This document shows, piece by piece, positions 44,870 through 52,762 of a stretch of 62,495 bases of DNA. Origin of the DNA: Aquincolibacterium sp041674705 (GTDB taxonomy: Bacteria; Omnitrophota; Omnitrophia; Omnitrophales; Aquincolibacteriaceae); the NCBI GenBank assembly GCA_041674705.1, contig JBAYVF010000009.1, positions 1-62,495 on the forward strand. The letters run 5' to 3'. Under the pieces are notes generated by a model. The model worked only from the letters and a program-made list of their open reading frames with translations. It had not been told where the DNA came from and searched no databases. Position numbers and translations under genes: made by a program. How positions within the stretch are numbered: the stretch's first letter is position 1; every line of letters starts with the position of its first letter.

Positions 44870-45382
44870 ATGAAAAAACGAAGCTGTCTTATACCTCACG
44901 AAAGGGTCTTTCGGACCATTTTGTTACTTCGAGGGCAAAAGGTTATGTTGGATGCAGACCTGGCGGAGCTTTACGGTGTGTCCACCAAGAGGCTGAATGA
45001 ACAGGTGCGGAGGAATACGGACCGTTTTCCGGCAGATTTCATGTTCCGATTGACCCGAGAAGAGAAAAAAGAGGTGGTCGCAAATTGCGACCACCTCAAA
45101 CAGCTCAAATTTTCTTCGACACTTCCGAATGCTTTCACAGAATACGGAGCCATTATGCTCGCGACCGTGCTGAATACCCGCTTGGCGGTCCGAATGAGCC
45201 TCCAGGTCGTGCGGGCTTTCGTGAGATTGCGGGAGATTCTTGCGACACATAAGGACCTGGCTCGGAAGATCGAGGAGATGGAGATGCAATATGATTCGAA
45301 CTTTCGCGTTCTTTTTAACGCGGTTCGACAACTTTCAAATCCACCGGTCCGAAAGAAGCCGTTCATCGGATTTCATCCATGA
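44870..45382 (+). CDS. ORF6N-domain protein (KilA-N relative)
   Basis: The 170-residue product matches the ORF6N domain family, common in phages and mobile elements and thought to bind DNA. VFRTILLLRGQKVMLDADLAELYGV, KRLNEQVRRNTDRFP and the FTEYGAIMLATVLNT segment are typical. A coiled coil follows at about residues 125-145. It lies with its own palindrome upstream and overlaps the start of dprA by four bases, so the two are translated together. It may be domesticated from a phage. Its target is unknown. Confidence 0.85.
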   Translation: MKKRSCLIPHERVFRTILLLRGQKVMLDADLAELYGVSTKRLNEQVRRNTDRFPADFMFRLTREEKKEVVANCDHLKQLKFSSTLPNAFTEYGAIMLATVLNTRLAVRMSLQVVRAFVRLREILATHKDLARKIEEMEMQYDSNFRVLFNAVRQLSNPPVRKKPFIGFHP

Positions 45383-46632
45383 CGTCAAGCGAGGCGGAGG
45401 AGGTGCGGGCGTTTTTGGCGCTGAACCGGTTGCGGATCGAAGGCCGGCGGCGGGTGGTCGCATTACTTTCAGAGGGGAAGAGCGCGCGGGAGATCGTAAC
45501 GCTCATGGAATCGGAGGATCTTCTGAAGGAGCTTCCGGCCCAGGAGAATACGCCGTCCTTTAATGCGGAGCGTGAGATCGAACTCTGCGCGCAAAAAGGG
45601 ATCGGTTTTCTGCTTTATTCCGACAGCGATTATCCCGCCATCCTCAAAGAGATTGCGGATCCGCCGCTTCTACTTTATAAAAAAGGGGCGTTGCTTGAGA
45701 ATGACCGGAATGCGATCGCCATCGTCGGAACACGTCATCCGAGTTTTTACGGGCGGATGCAGGCGAAAAAATTCAGCCAGGAGTTGGCGGCACGAGGGCT
45801 CACGATCGTTTCCGGCCTCGCCCGCGGGATCGACCAGGTCGCGCATGACGGTGCGCTTTGCGTCTCTTACGGTCGCACGATCGCGGTCATGGGGTGCGGT
45901 CTGGATGTGATCTACCCCAAGGAACATGAAATTCTTTTCCAGAGAATCTCGGAACGAGGCGCGGTCTTAAGCGAATATCCTTTAGGGACACCCCCGTTGC
46001 CGGAAAATTTTCCGCGCCGTAATCGTATTTTGTCGGGATTATCATATGCCACGTTTGTGGTCGAGGCTCATTCGCGGAGCGGATCTCTTATCACGGCCCA
46101 CCAGGCGGTGGAGCAGGGCCGCGAGGTCTTCGCGCTTCCCGGGCCGGTGGATCAACTGACTTCGCGGGGGTGCCATCAACTTATCAAAGAAGGCGCGTGT
46201 CTTGTAGAAACTCCCGAGGACATCCTTATCGCGCTGGCCGACCGGTTGAAATTTGAAAACAAGTTTGAGCCGGCCGAAAAGGTTCTAAGGTCCGAAGACA
46301 TTCCACCCAATATCCCTTCTCCCCCGGTGGGAGAAGGTCAGGATGAGGGGGGATTAGTTTTCCCTCACCCTACCCTTTCCCAGGAGGGAGAGGGAAAAAC
46401 GCGGGAATGCTTGAAAATTCACCAGGACTTAGGTTCGGATCCTGTCCCCTTAATCCTCGATGAAGAAACCAGTGTCATCGAAGATCTTCTGAAAGAAGAA
46501 GGGGCTCTGGCCCAAGACGAGATCCTCGAATTTACGGGGCTCGATCCTGCGAAGTTGCCGGCGCTGTTACTCCAGCTGGAACTTGCTAAGAAGATAAAAA
46601 GGATGCAGGAAGGGAAATATTCGCTTCCATAG
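45379..46632 (+). CDS. dprA: DNA-processing protein DprA with an in-frame repeat insertion
   Basis: DprA protects incoming single strands and loads RecA during natural transformation. The 417 residues have an N-terminal helical part, then the Rossmann-like core with AIVGTRHPSFYG, VSGLARGIDQVAHDGAL, VMGCGLDVIYPKEH and RNRILSGLS. It continues with AHSRSGSLITAHQAVEQGREVFALPG. A C-terminal winged-helix domain lies at about residues 365-417. Between core and winged helix, residues ~312-341 (SPPVGEGQDEGG..) are encoded by a repeat with a CCTTCTCCC/GGGAGAAGG hairpin. The linker position suggests the insertion is tolerated. Confidence 0.93.
   Translation: MTSSEAEEVRAFLALNRLRIEGRRRVVALLSEGKSAREIVTLMESEDLLKELPAQENTPSFNAEREIELCAQKGIGFLLYSDSDYPAILKEIADPPLLLYKKGALLENDRNAIAIVGTRHPSFYGRMQAKKFSQELAARGLTIVSGLARGIDQVAHDGALCVSYGRTIAVMGCGLDVIYPKEHEILFQRISERGAVLSEYPLGTPPLPENFPRRNRILSGLSYATFVVEAHSRSGSLITAHQAVEQGREVFALPGPVDQLTSRGCHQLIKEGACLVETPEDILIALADRLKFENKFEPAEKVLRSEDIPPNIPSPPVGEGQDEGGLVFPHPTLSQEGEGKTRECLKIHQDLGSDPVPLILDEETSVIEDLLKEEGALAQDEILEFTGLDPAKLPALLLQLELAKKIKRMQEGKYSLP
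46312..46395. repeat. Intragenic palindromic repeat inside dprA
   Basis: CCTTCTCCC (46315-46323) pairs with GGGAGAAGG (46329-46337). It is followed by GATGAGGGGGGA and CCCTCACCCTACCC, and then TTTCCC/GGGAGAGGG. This is the look of the widespread CCCTCACCCTAACCC-type intergenic repeat, here read in frame as part of DprA. Confidence 0.65.
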
Positions 46633-47145
46633 CACAAAGGGCAAAGCACAAAGAACAAAGAGGTCACCAAGACACCGTGTCACAAAGTCACCAAGACGTC
46701 ATGATACCAAGTCGCGAAGATATCGTGACAGCAAGTCACCAGGAATTCAATAAAGCTTACCGCAAATTATATGCGTGGCAAAAAGCGGATGAGTTGGCTT
46801 TTCAGGTTTACAAGGCAACGGGAGTGTTTCCGAAAGATGAAATCTACGGTTTGCGATCTCAGTTGCGTCGGGCAGCGTTATCTGTCCCGACCAATCTAGT
46901 TGAAGGAACAGGTTGTCAGGGCAAAAAAGAGTTTAAGCATTACGTGAACATTGCCCTTGGCTCTTTAGCAGAGACCGAATATCTCATCGACTTTTCCCTT
47001 AAACTTGGATATTTCGATCCCAAAACCCATCAACAACTATGCCTCGCTAAACAAGCGGTCGGCGGATTATTGTGGAATCTCTATAGAAGTTTTTAGCCTT
47101 GGTGACAAGGTGTCATGGTGACTGGGTGACCTTGTGACTTTCGCG
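46633..47145. mobile_element. Inverted GTCACC repeat arrays flanking an S23-type gene
   Basis: The left array (about 46661-46740) has repeated GTCACCAAGAC and GTGTCACAAAGTCACC units. The right array (47097-47143) has CTTGGTGACAAGGTGTCATGGTGACTGG-type units, its reverse complement. Together they form inverted ends around the four-helix-bundle gene. A short array without a gene but with the same units lies at 52672-52742. The stretch 46633-46660 holds AAAGCACAAAG tandem units. Confidence 0.65.
46701..47096 (+). CDS. Four-helix-bundle protein, S23 family
   Basis: The product belongs to the family first found in intervening sequences of 23S rRNA genes. ATG 46701 gives 131 residues. The frame is open to a GTG at 46677, but this part is repeat array. 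Family features are KLYAWQKADELAFQVYKATG, IYGLRSQLRRAALSVPTNLVEG and YVNIALGSLAETEYLID. These proteins form a pentameric helical bundle related to Avd of diversity-generating retroelements; the role of the solitary forms is unknown. The gene lies inside inverted repeats, suggesting it moves as a unit. No reverse transcriptase is nearby. Confidence 0.9.
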   Translation: MIPSREDIVTASHQEFNKAYRKLYAWQKADELAFQVYKATGVFPKDEIYGLRSQLRRAALSVPTNLVEGTGCQGKKEFKHYVNIALGSLAETEYLIDFSLKLGYFDPKTHQQLCLAKQAVGGLLWNLYRSF

Positions 47146-47213
47146 CTGTTTTCGTCCGTTAAGCTCTAGCGCGGGTAAGCCGTTACTCATAGAGCCTTAA
47201 AAGGAAAAAAGTT

Positions 47214-47240
47214 TTGACAGACGGGTCTTTCCTCTATAGA
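47214..47240 (+). promoter_or_regulatory. Candidate promoter for the RDD gene
   Basis: TTGACA (47214-47219) is a perfect -35. TATAGA (47235-47240) follows after a short 15-base spacer. The ATG is about 60 bases downstream with AAAGGAG before it. The preceding 47146-47213 contains a small GCTCTA/TAGAGC hairpin and no gene. Confidence 0.5.
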
Positions 47241-47301
47241 GTTTTATGTGAAAACCATGTCTTGTTAAGGTTAAAAGTTCTTTCAACGAAAGGAGTCACA
47301 A

Positions 47302-47691
47302 ATGGATGGATTGGTTCCAGCAAGTAAGGGGAAGAGGTTTGCGGCAGGCTTGATCGATCTGGTCGTTATTCCCATCGTTCTCGGGGTTTTGATCGGTCTG
47401 GTTCTTTTGGCAGCTCCGGATATGGTGCGCAGCATCGTGCTCGTGCTCGTCAATATCATTTGGTTGGTGTTCCGTGATGCGGTCTATTCTCCGGGACGGG
47501 CGATGGTCAAGATTAAGATTGTCAGCCTTACGGGGGAGAAGGTCACGTTACTCCAGGCTTTGATCCGGAACGTTCTCCTGATCATTCCGTTCGTGCTTGT
47601 GGTTGGCTACATTGTTGAGATCGTCATGGTGCTCTGGAAAGGGCATCGTCTCGCAGATTCTTGGGCCAAGACACAGGTCGTCGAAGTTTAA
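47302..47691 (+). CDS. RDD-family membrane protein
   Basis: The 129-residue product has three hydrophobic segments (about residues 18-38, 42-56, 90-110). It shows the RDD signature in degenerate form: KRFAAGLIDLVV at the first helix and the end HRLADSWAKTQVVEV. RDD proteins are small membrane proteins of mostly unknown function; some act as cation antiporters. AAAGGAG stands before the ATG. A clear terminator follows, so the gene seems to be its own transcription unit. Confidence 0.75.
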   Translation: MDGLVPASKGKRFAAGLIDLVVIPIVLGVLIGLVLLAAPDMVRSIVLVLVNIIWLVFRDAVYSPGRAMVKIKIVSLTGEKVTLLQALIRNVLLIIPFVLVVGYIVEIVMVLWKGHRLADSWAKTQVVEV

Positions 47692-47721
47692 GCTCTGTTC
47701 GGACATGATGATGTTTTGAAG

Positions 47722-47759
47722 ATCCTCCTCCGTGGGCGACCGCGGAGGAGGATTTTTCT
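47722..47759 (+). terminator. Rho-independent terminator after the RDD gene
   Basis: ATCCTCCTCCG (47722-47732) pairs perfectly with CGGAGGAGGAT (47743-47753), followed by TTTTTCTTT. It is the clearest intrinsic terminator in the window. Confidence 0.85.
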
Positions 47760-47774
47760 TTAGGGAGATACGGC

Positions 47775-49001
47775 ATGAATAAAACTCCAACGATCGGAAA
47801 TATGATTCAATTTTCTTGGGCGAAGAGCCGGGAGATTCTTTTCCCGTTCAATTTCAAACGCTGGTTCAAAATTCTCATCATTGTTTGGCTCGCGGCGGTG
47901 GGGGTGCAGGCGGTGGGCACGAATGTTAAAATGCCGCCGTTGTCCAAACCTTCTGTCCAAAAGATGCGCATTCCAAAAAATTTCCCCGTTATGTTGCCTC
48001 AGGCTATGAAGATGCCTGTTATGCCTAAAGTCCCTACGATCCCGACGCTTCCCGGCCCGGAGACGCAAGCGCTCTCAGAGGCTACGGAAGTTTCCAAGGC
48101 GCTAGTGCCGACGCCGTCATCCGAGGAAAAAACACCAGCGCTTTCAAAGTCATTCGATCCTAAGCGCATGGCCGCGCTCAAAGCGAAAATGGAACGTCCG
48201 AAGTTTAAAACCAATGCGACCGTCACTCTCTTTCTTGTGGCCACGATGGCCGCGTTGGGGATCGGAATTTTTGTATTGTTCTTGTGGATCTCGAGCCGGT
48301 TCAATTTTGTGCTTCTCGATGCGATCGTGACGCGGGAGCCCATGATTAAAGAACCGTTCAAAAAGCACAAAGAAATTGGGAATTCCTATTTTGTTTGGGC
48401 GCTGGTCTTCGCGGGGATCAGTCTCGGCGCGCTTTTATTGGCAGGGCTAGTCTTGGCGCTTTCTGCGGGTATCACGAAATGGAATCTGGCGATAGGGATC
48501 CCTTTCGTAATCTTGGGGGGATTCTTGGCCTTGTTAGCGCTGTTGGCCATGATCGTTGTCGGAATAGCCATGCGCGATTTTGTAGTGCCCATCATGTATC
48601 GGGAAAAGATTTCAGCTATGGGCGCCGTAAAAAAATTTCTGGGAACGGATGCGTTCAATCTTGGAAGGACATTTCAATATCTTCTTGTGATCTTCGGGTT
48701 TTGGATCCTTGCCATGATTCTGCAGAGTATCGTGGGTGTTCTTGCAGTGATCGGCGGGGTGATCGCCGGGGGCATCGTGGCGATCCCGGGGATTCTCGTG
48801 ATCAAAGCGCTTCCTTTCCTAAAAGTTCCATTGATTATCCTTGGGAGCTTCGTAGGGATTGCGCTGGTCCTGGCCGTGATTGTGGTGATCGGAATGGTCA
48901 TGTTGCCGATGGTGATCTTTTTTCGGGTGTTCGCGTTAGCGTATTTGACCCGCCTCTACCCGGAATGCGATTTGTTAGAATTTAGTAGAAAGAAGGTATA
49001 G
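47775..49001 (+). CDS. Polytopic membrane protein of unknown function
   Basis: I do not recognise the family with confidence. The 408-residue product has a first membrane helix near residues 32-48 and a Pro/Met/Ser/Thr-rich loop of about 100 residues. About five to six long hydrophobic segments follow from residue ~150 to 390, rich in Ile, Val, Gly and Ala. The opening TIGNMIQFSWAKSREILFPFNFKRWFKI and the later pattern recall proteins annotated as DUF7544 or GDPD-type membrane domains; this is a guess. AGGGAG stands before the ATG. It lies between the RDD gene and a small coiled-coil gene. Confidence 0.7.
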   Translation: MNKTPTIGNMIQFSWAKSREILFPFNFKRWFKILIIVWLAAVGVQAVGTNVKMPPLSKPSVQKMRIPKNFPVMLPQAMKMPVMPKVPTIPTLPGPETQALSEATEVSKALVPTPSSEEKTPALSKSFDPKRMAALKAKMERPKFKTNATVTLFLVATMAALGIGIFVLFLWISSRFNFVLLDAIVTREPMIKEPFKKHKEIGNSYFVWALVFAGISLGALLLAGLVLALSAGITKWNLAIGIPFVILGGFLALLALLAMIVVGIAMRDFVVPIMYREKISAMGAVKKFLGTDAFNLGRTFQYLLVIFGFWILAMILQSIVGVLAVIGGVIAGGIVAIPGILVIKALPFLKVPLIILGSFVGIALVLAVIVVIGMVMLPMVIFFRVFALAYLTRLYPECDLLEFSRKKV

Positions 49002-49052
49002 TTCAAAGCCCAAGATTAAAAACTTTGCGTCTTGCGCTTTGTGCTGATTTTA
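48998..49052. repeat. Inverted repeat after the membrane protein gene
   Basis: CAAAGCCCAAGA on the left pairs with TCTTGCGCTTTG on the right, one mismatch, around TTAAAAACTTTGCG. It occupies most of the gap before the next gene. No T-run follows. Confidence 0.5.
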
Positions 49053-49084
49053 TGTGCTAGACTTTAACGGTCGAGATAAAAACT

Positions 49085-49480
49085 ATGCCTAAGAAAAAAC
49101 GTTCGAAAAAATCCAAGCCTGCCAGTAAAAAGCCGGGGTCGGCCTTTAAAGAGGTCCTTGCTTTGTACGCAAAGCTTGCTGACCTCAAAAAAGAAATGGG
49201 CAAGGTGGCGGAGGGTGGGGAGCAGGCGGAGGACCGCTTGGCGAGCCTTGAGGTTCATGTGAATATCCTGGCGCGGCTTCTGACCACGCTTTGTATTGAG
49301 AAACTTGGCATTCGTATTGGGGCGCTCAGGCGTTTGGTTCGCCGCGTTGAAAAAGAAGCGGTGCGAGATTCCCAGATCATGGAGCTGGAATCCCTCTATA
49401 AGCTTTCCCACGGGAATGCAAAGAAGGCCCCTTCGGCTGCCGCTAAACCCAAAGACGATCCTTGGGAGCAAATCTCTTAA
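49085..49480 (+). CDS. Small basic coiled-coil protein, unknown function
   Basis: The 131-residue product begins with a Lys/Ser/Pro-rich leader (MPKKKRSKKSKPASKKPGS). A predicted helical region of about 80 residues follows, with heptad-like leucines (LYAKLADLKKEMGKV, LASLEVHVNILARLL). It ends in an Ala/Lys/Pro tail. No known domain is recognised. Codon usage and the clean frame support a real gene. I see no strong ribosome-binding site before the ATG. Confidence 0.6.
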   Translation: MPKKKRSKKSKPASKKPGSAFKEVLALYAKLADLKKEMGKVAEGGEQAEDRLASLEVHVNILARLLTTLCIEKLGIRIGALRRLVRRVEKEAVRDSQIMELESLYKLSHGNAKKAPSAAAKPKDDPWEQIS

Positions 49481-49524
49481 CCTGTTTGCGGCGAACGGGT
49501 TGCAAGCGTCCGATAAACTTGCCG

Positions 49525-49553
49525 TTTACAATCTTCAAGATTTTGTTTAGAAT
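49525..49553 (+). promoter_or_regulatory. Sigma-70-type promoter for topA
   Basis: TTTACA (49525-49530), a 17-base spacer and TAGAAT (49548-49553), each one mismatch from consensus. The leader contains the TAAGCG palindrome. Confidence 0.65.
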
Positions 49554-49570
49554 CCCCTTTCTTAAAAGTC

Positions 49571-49640
49571 TGCGGTAAGCGTCAAGCGTTAGGCGTTAAG
49601 TCAAAACCTGCCGCTTATCGCTTTACGCTTATAACTTACC
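49571..49640. repeat. Imperfect palindrome before topA
   Basis: GCGGTAAGCGTCAAGCGTTA on the left pairs imperfectly with the right arm CGCTTATCGCTTTACGCTTA, ending CTTACC. It resembles the palindrome between ilvB and ilvN (TAAGCGG units). It lies between the promoter and the topA ribosome-binding site CAGGGAG. Confidence 0.65.
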
Positions 49641-49651
49641 AGGGAGTTATC

Positions 49652-51775
49652 GTGGTCAAAGCAAAGAAGAGCGTTAAAGCCGTTAAGAGTCCCAAAGCTG
49701 CCAAGCCTGGCAAGACTGCCAAGGGTCCTAAGTATCTGGTGATCGTGGAGTCTCCGGCCAAGGCCAAGACCATCAATAAATTCCTTGGGAAGGATTTCCA
49801 TGTCGTAGCGTCCATGGGCCACGTCCGGGATCTTCCCAAAAGCAGGATGGCTGTGGATATCGAGCATGATTTCACCCCGGAATACATCATCATTCGCCGG
49901 GCCATGAAAACGGTCAAACAGCTCAAGAAAGACGCCCTCGATAAAGAAACGATTTACGTTGCGCCCGATCCGGACCGGGAAGGCGAGGCCATCAGCTGGC
50001 ATCTGGCCCATATCTTTTCAGAAGAAGGCCACGGGCCGAAGATCCTCCGCGTGGAATTCAACGAGATCACGAAAGAAGCCGTGCTGAAGGCTTTTGAACA
50101 TCCCCGCGCGATCGACATGAATCTTGTGAATGCCCAGCAGGCGCGCCGGATCCTGGACCGCGTGGTCGGGTATCAATTGAGCCCGCTCCTTTGGAAGAAT
50201 GTCGGACGGGGACTTAGCGCGGGCCGGGTACAGTCGGTGGCGCTTCGATTTCTCGTGGACCGCGAGCGTGAGATCCGGAAATTCGTGCCGCAGGAATACT
50301 GGACGCTGGATGCGAAACTCTCCGCCGTTGAGGGCCCTGAGCCATCAAAGACCTTCCTTTCCCGGTTGATGCAGATTGATAAAGTAAAACCCGAACTCAA
50401 GACCCAGGCCGAAATCGATGGGATCAAGCAAAAACTTCAGAAGCTTCCTTTCCAGGTTTCCAATATCGAGAAGACCGAAAAACGTCGCAAACCGCAGGCG
50501 CCTTATTCCACCAGCAAGCTCCAGCAGGAAGCTTACAGCCGGCTTGGGTTTTCGGCGGCCAACACGATGCGTATTGCCCAGAGACTTTATGAGGGCGTGG
50601 AGCTCGGAGACGAAGGCAGCGTCGGTCTCATTACGTACATGAGAACCGACTCTGTGAATATTGCCGTTTCTGCGCAAGAGGAAGCCGCGCGCTATATTCG
50701 GGAGAAATTCGGGAAAGAATATCTTCCTGAAAAACCGCCTATCTACAAGTCCCGCAAGGGTGCGCAGGAGGCTCACGAGGCCGTCCGTCCCACCTCGGCT
50801 TTCCGCATTCCGGACTCTCTTAAGCATTTTCTCGAAAGCGATGAGCTGAAACTTTATGAACTCATCTGGCGAAAATTCCTTTCGTCCCAGATGGTGCCCG
50901 CAGTCGATGAGCATACCGCCATTTCGATCCTGGCCGGAGAAAAATATGGATTTCGCACAACCGGCAAGCGCAATCTCTTCCTGGGATTTACCGCGGCGTT
51001 CGGCGAGATCAAAGTAGAAAATGAAAACTCAAAAGAAACTGAGGAAGAAGCGCCCGAAGTTCCGGAACTTCCGGAACTGACGATCGGGCAGAAGCTCAGT
51101 CTTCATGAGCTTTTGGGCGAACAGCATTTCACCAAACCTCCGGCGCGGTTCAACGACGCGAGCTTGATCAAACTGCTCGAAGAAAAAGGGATCGGTCGCC
51201 CGAGCACCTATGCGCCTACGATCTCGACTATTATGGGACGCATTTATGCCGAGCGGAAGGGGGGCGCCCTCATACCGACCGAGCTTGGCGAAACGGTCGT
51301 AGACATTTTGGTGGAACATTTCCCGAAGATCCTGGACGCGGAATTCACGGCGCTCATGGAAGAAGAACTGGATGAGATCGAAGAAGGAAAAATGGAATGG
51401 GTGAAGGTGCTCAAGGATTTTTATACACCTTTCAGCGAATTTTTGGTGCGAGCGCAGGCCGAAATGAAAAGCGTCAAGCAAGCGCCCATCCCCACGGATT
51501 ACAAATGCGACGTGTGCGGCAAACAGGTCATGATCAAGTTCGGGCGGTTCGGGAAATTTATGGCCTGCTCCGGATTCCCGGAATGTAAATATACGCGTTC
51601 TCTCCCGACGGGGTTTTTCTGCCCGGAGACGGGTTGCGGCGGAGAGCTGGTGAAACGTCGGGCCAAAGGCCGACGGGCGTTCTACGGCTGTTCGAATTAT
51701 CCGAAGTGCAAGCACGTGGTCAACGATCTGCCGAAAAAAGAAGACGCCGCCGAAGCCTCGTCCGAAGCGCCGTGA
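49652..51775 (+). CDS. topA: DNA topoisomerase I
   Basis: TopA relaxes negative supercoils through a 5'-phosphotyrosine. The 707 residues begin with a Lys/Ala-rich leader, then the TOPRIM domain (YLVIVESPAKAKTI, APDPDREGEAISWHL). The active-site Tyr is in GLITYMRTDSV. Two C-terminal zinc fingers follow: CDVCGKQ..CSGFPECKY and CPETGCGG..CSNYPKCKH. The start is GTG with CAGGGAG upstream. xerC/D follows after 10 bases, as topA-xerC pairs do in many bacteria. Confidence 0.97.
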   Translation: MVKAKKSVKAVKSPKAAKPGKTAKGPKYLVIVESPAKAKTINKFLGKDFHVVASMGHVRDLPKSRMAVDIEHDFTPEYIIIRRAMKTVKQLKKDALDKETIYVAPDPDREGEAISWHLAHIFSEEGHGPKILRVEFNEITKEAVLKAFEHPRAIDMNLVNAQQARRILDRVVGYQLSPLLWKNVGRGLSAGRVQSVALRFLVDREREIRKFVPQEYWTLDAKLSAVEGPEPSKTFLSRLMQIDKVKPELKTQAEIDGIKQKLQKLPFQVSNIEKTEKRRKPQAPYSTSKLQQEAYSRLGFSAANTMRIAQRLYEGVELGDEGSVGLITYMRTDSVNIAVSAQEEAARYIREKFGKEYLPEKPPIYKSRKGAQEAHEAVRPTSAFRIPDSLKHFLESDELKLYELIWRKFLSSQMVPAVDEHTAISILAGEKYGFRTTGKRNLFLGFTAAFGEIKVENENSKETEEEAPEVPELPELTIGQKLSLHELLGEQHFTKPPARFNDASLIKLLEEKGIGRPSTYAPTISTIMGRIYAERKGGALIPTELGETVVDILVEHFPKILDAEFTALMEEELDEIEEGKMEWVKVLKDFYTPFSEFLVRAQAEMKSVKQAPIPTDYKCDVCGKQVMIKFGRFGKFMACSGFPECKYTRSLPTGFFCPETGCGGELVKRRAKGRRAFYGCSNYPKCKHVVNDLPKKEDAAEASSEAP

Positions 51776-51785
51776 GCCCCCGAAC

Positions 51786-52664
51786 ATGAATAAACGGGTT
51801 GAAGAGTTTTTGAGTTTCCTCACGACCGAGAAAGGCGCCTCCGAGCATACGACCAAAAATTACGGGATCGATCTGCGGGAATTCGTGAAATTCATCGCGG
51901 AAAAAGAATTCCAAGACCTGACCTATCTGGATATCCGTTCCTTCCTGGCGTTCCTGAAGACCCGCGAATACAGTAAAAGTTCTATTTCCAGGAAGCTCGC
52001 CTGCCTTCGCTCCTTTTTCAAATATTTGGTGCGCGAGAATATCCTGAAACAAAATCCGGCAGCAGGGATCGCGACTCCAAAAAAAGAAAAGCGTCTCCCT
52101 TCTTTTATGAATCCCGATGAGATCACCAAACTTCTCGACGCTCCGGCCAAAAACTCCTGGGAGGAAAAACGTGATAAGTCGATCCTGGAGATGCTTTACA
52201 GCTCGGGACTCCGCGTGAGCGAGCTTGCGGGACTCAATCACGACGATCTGGATTTTTTTGGAGGCCTGGTCCGGGTACGCGGTAAAGGGAAAAAAGAACG
52301 TATTGTCCCCGTGGGGCAGACGGCCTTGAACAGTCTGCGCGCTTATTGGGACATGAAAGCGCCCCGGGAAAATGCGAATGCGATCAAAAAGCCTCTTTTT
52401 ATCAGCCGGATCGGGAGCCGTCTTACGGATCGAAGCGTCCGGCGCATGATCCTGAAATATGTGAAGAGGACGGGGCTCGGCAAAGAGATCTCACCTCACA
52501 CGTTCCGTCATTCTTTTGCGACACACATGCTTGATCGCGGAGCGGATCTCCGGAGTGTTCAGGAACTTTTGGGGCATGCGAATCTTTCGACCACGCAGAT
52601 CTATACGCATGTGACGACCCAGCGTCTCAAGGATGCCTACGCGTTGGCGCACCCGAGAGCGTGA
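51786..52664 (+). CDS. Tyrosine recombinase XerC/XerD
   Basis: The enzyme resolves chromosome dimers at dif. The 292-residue product has the N-terminal SAM-like domain and the catalytic residues Arg in LYSSGLRVSEL, Lys in RVRGKGKKER, His-Arg in HTFRHSFATHML, His in LLGHANLSTTQIYTHV and Tyr in the same segment. Whether it is XerC or XerD is not clear; the neighbour topA is more common with XerC. Confidence 0.93.
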   Translation: MNKRVEEFLSFLTTEKGASEHTTKNYGIDLREFVKFIAEKEFQDLTYLDIRSFLAFLKTREYSKSSISRKLACLRSFFKYLVRENILKQNPAAGIATPKKEKRLPSFMNPDEITKLLDAPAKNSWEEKRDKSILEMLYSSGLRVSELAGLNHDDLDFFGGLVRVRGKGKKERIVPVGQTALNSLRAYWDMKAPRENANAIKKPLFISRIGSRLTDRSVRRMILKYVKRTGLGKEISPHTFRHSFATHMLDRGADLRSVQELLGHANLSTTQIYTHVTTQRLKDAYALAHPRA

Positions 52665-52671
52665 CTCAAAG

Positions 52672-52742
52672 ACACCAAGTTTCCAAGACACCAGGACACC
52701 ACGGAAAAACAACGGGGTGACATGGTGACTTTGTGACGTGGT
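52672..52742. repeat. Inverted repeat of GACACC/GGTGAC units without a gene
   Basis: The left arm (GACACCAAG, CCAAGACACCAGGACACCACGG) and right arm (CGGGGTGACATGGTGAC, TTTGTGACGTGGTGAC) are imperfect complements around AAAAACAA. The units match the arrays flanking the S23 gene at 46.7-47.1 kb, so this could be an empty or deleted version of that element. Confidence 0.65.
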
Positions 52743-52762
52743 GACAGGGGAAGGATAAAGTG

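Noticed and set aside
46633..46745. GTCACC units looked at as a CRISPR-like array
   Set aside because: Units are short and degenerate, with no regular spacers and no cas genes.
46701..47096. Avd-like accessory gene of a diversity-generating retroelement
   Set aside because: No reverse transcriptase, template repeat or variable repeat is visible nearby; the solitary S23 family is the better fit.
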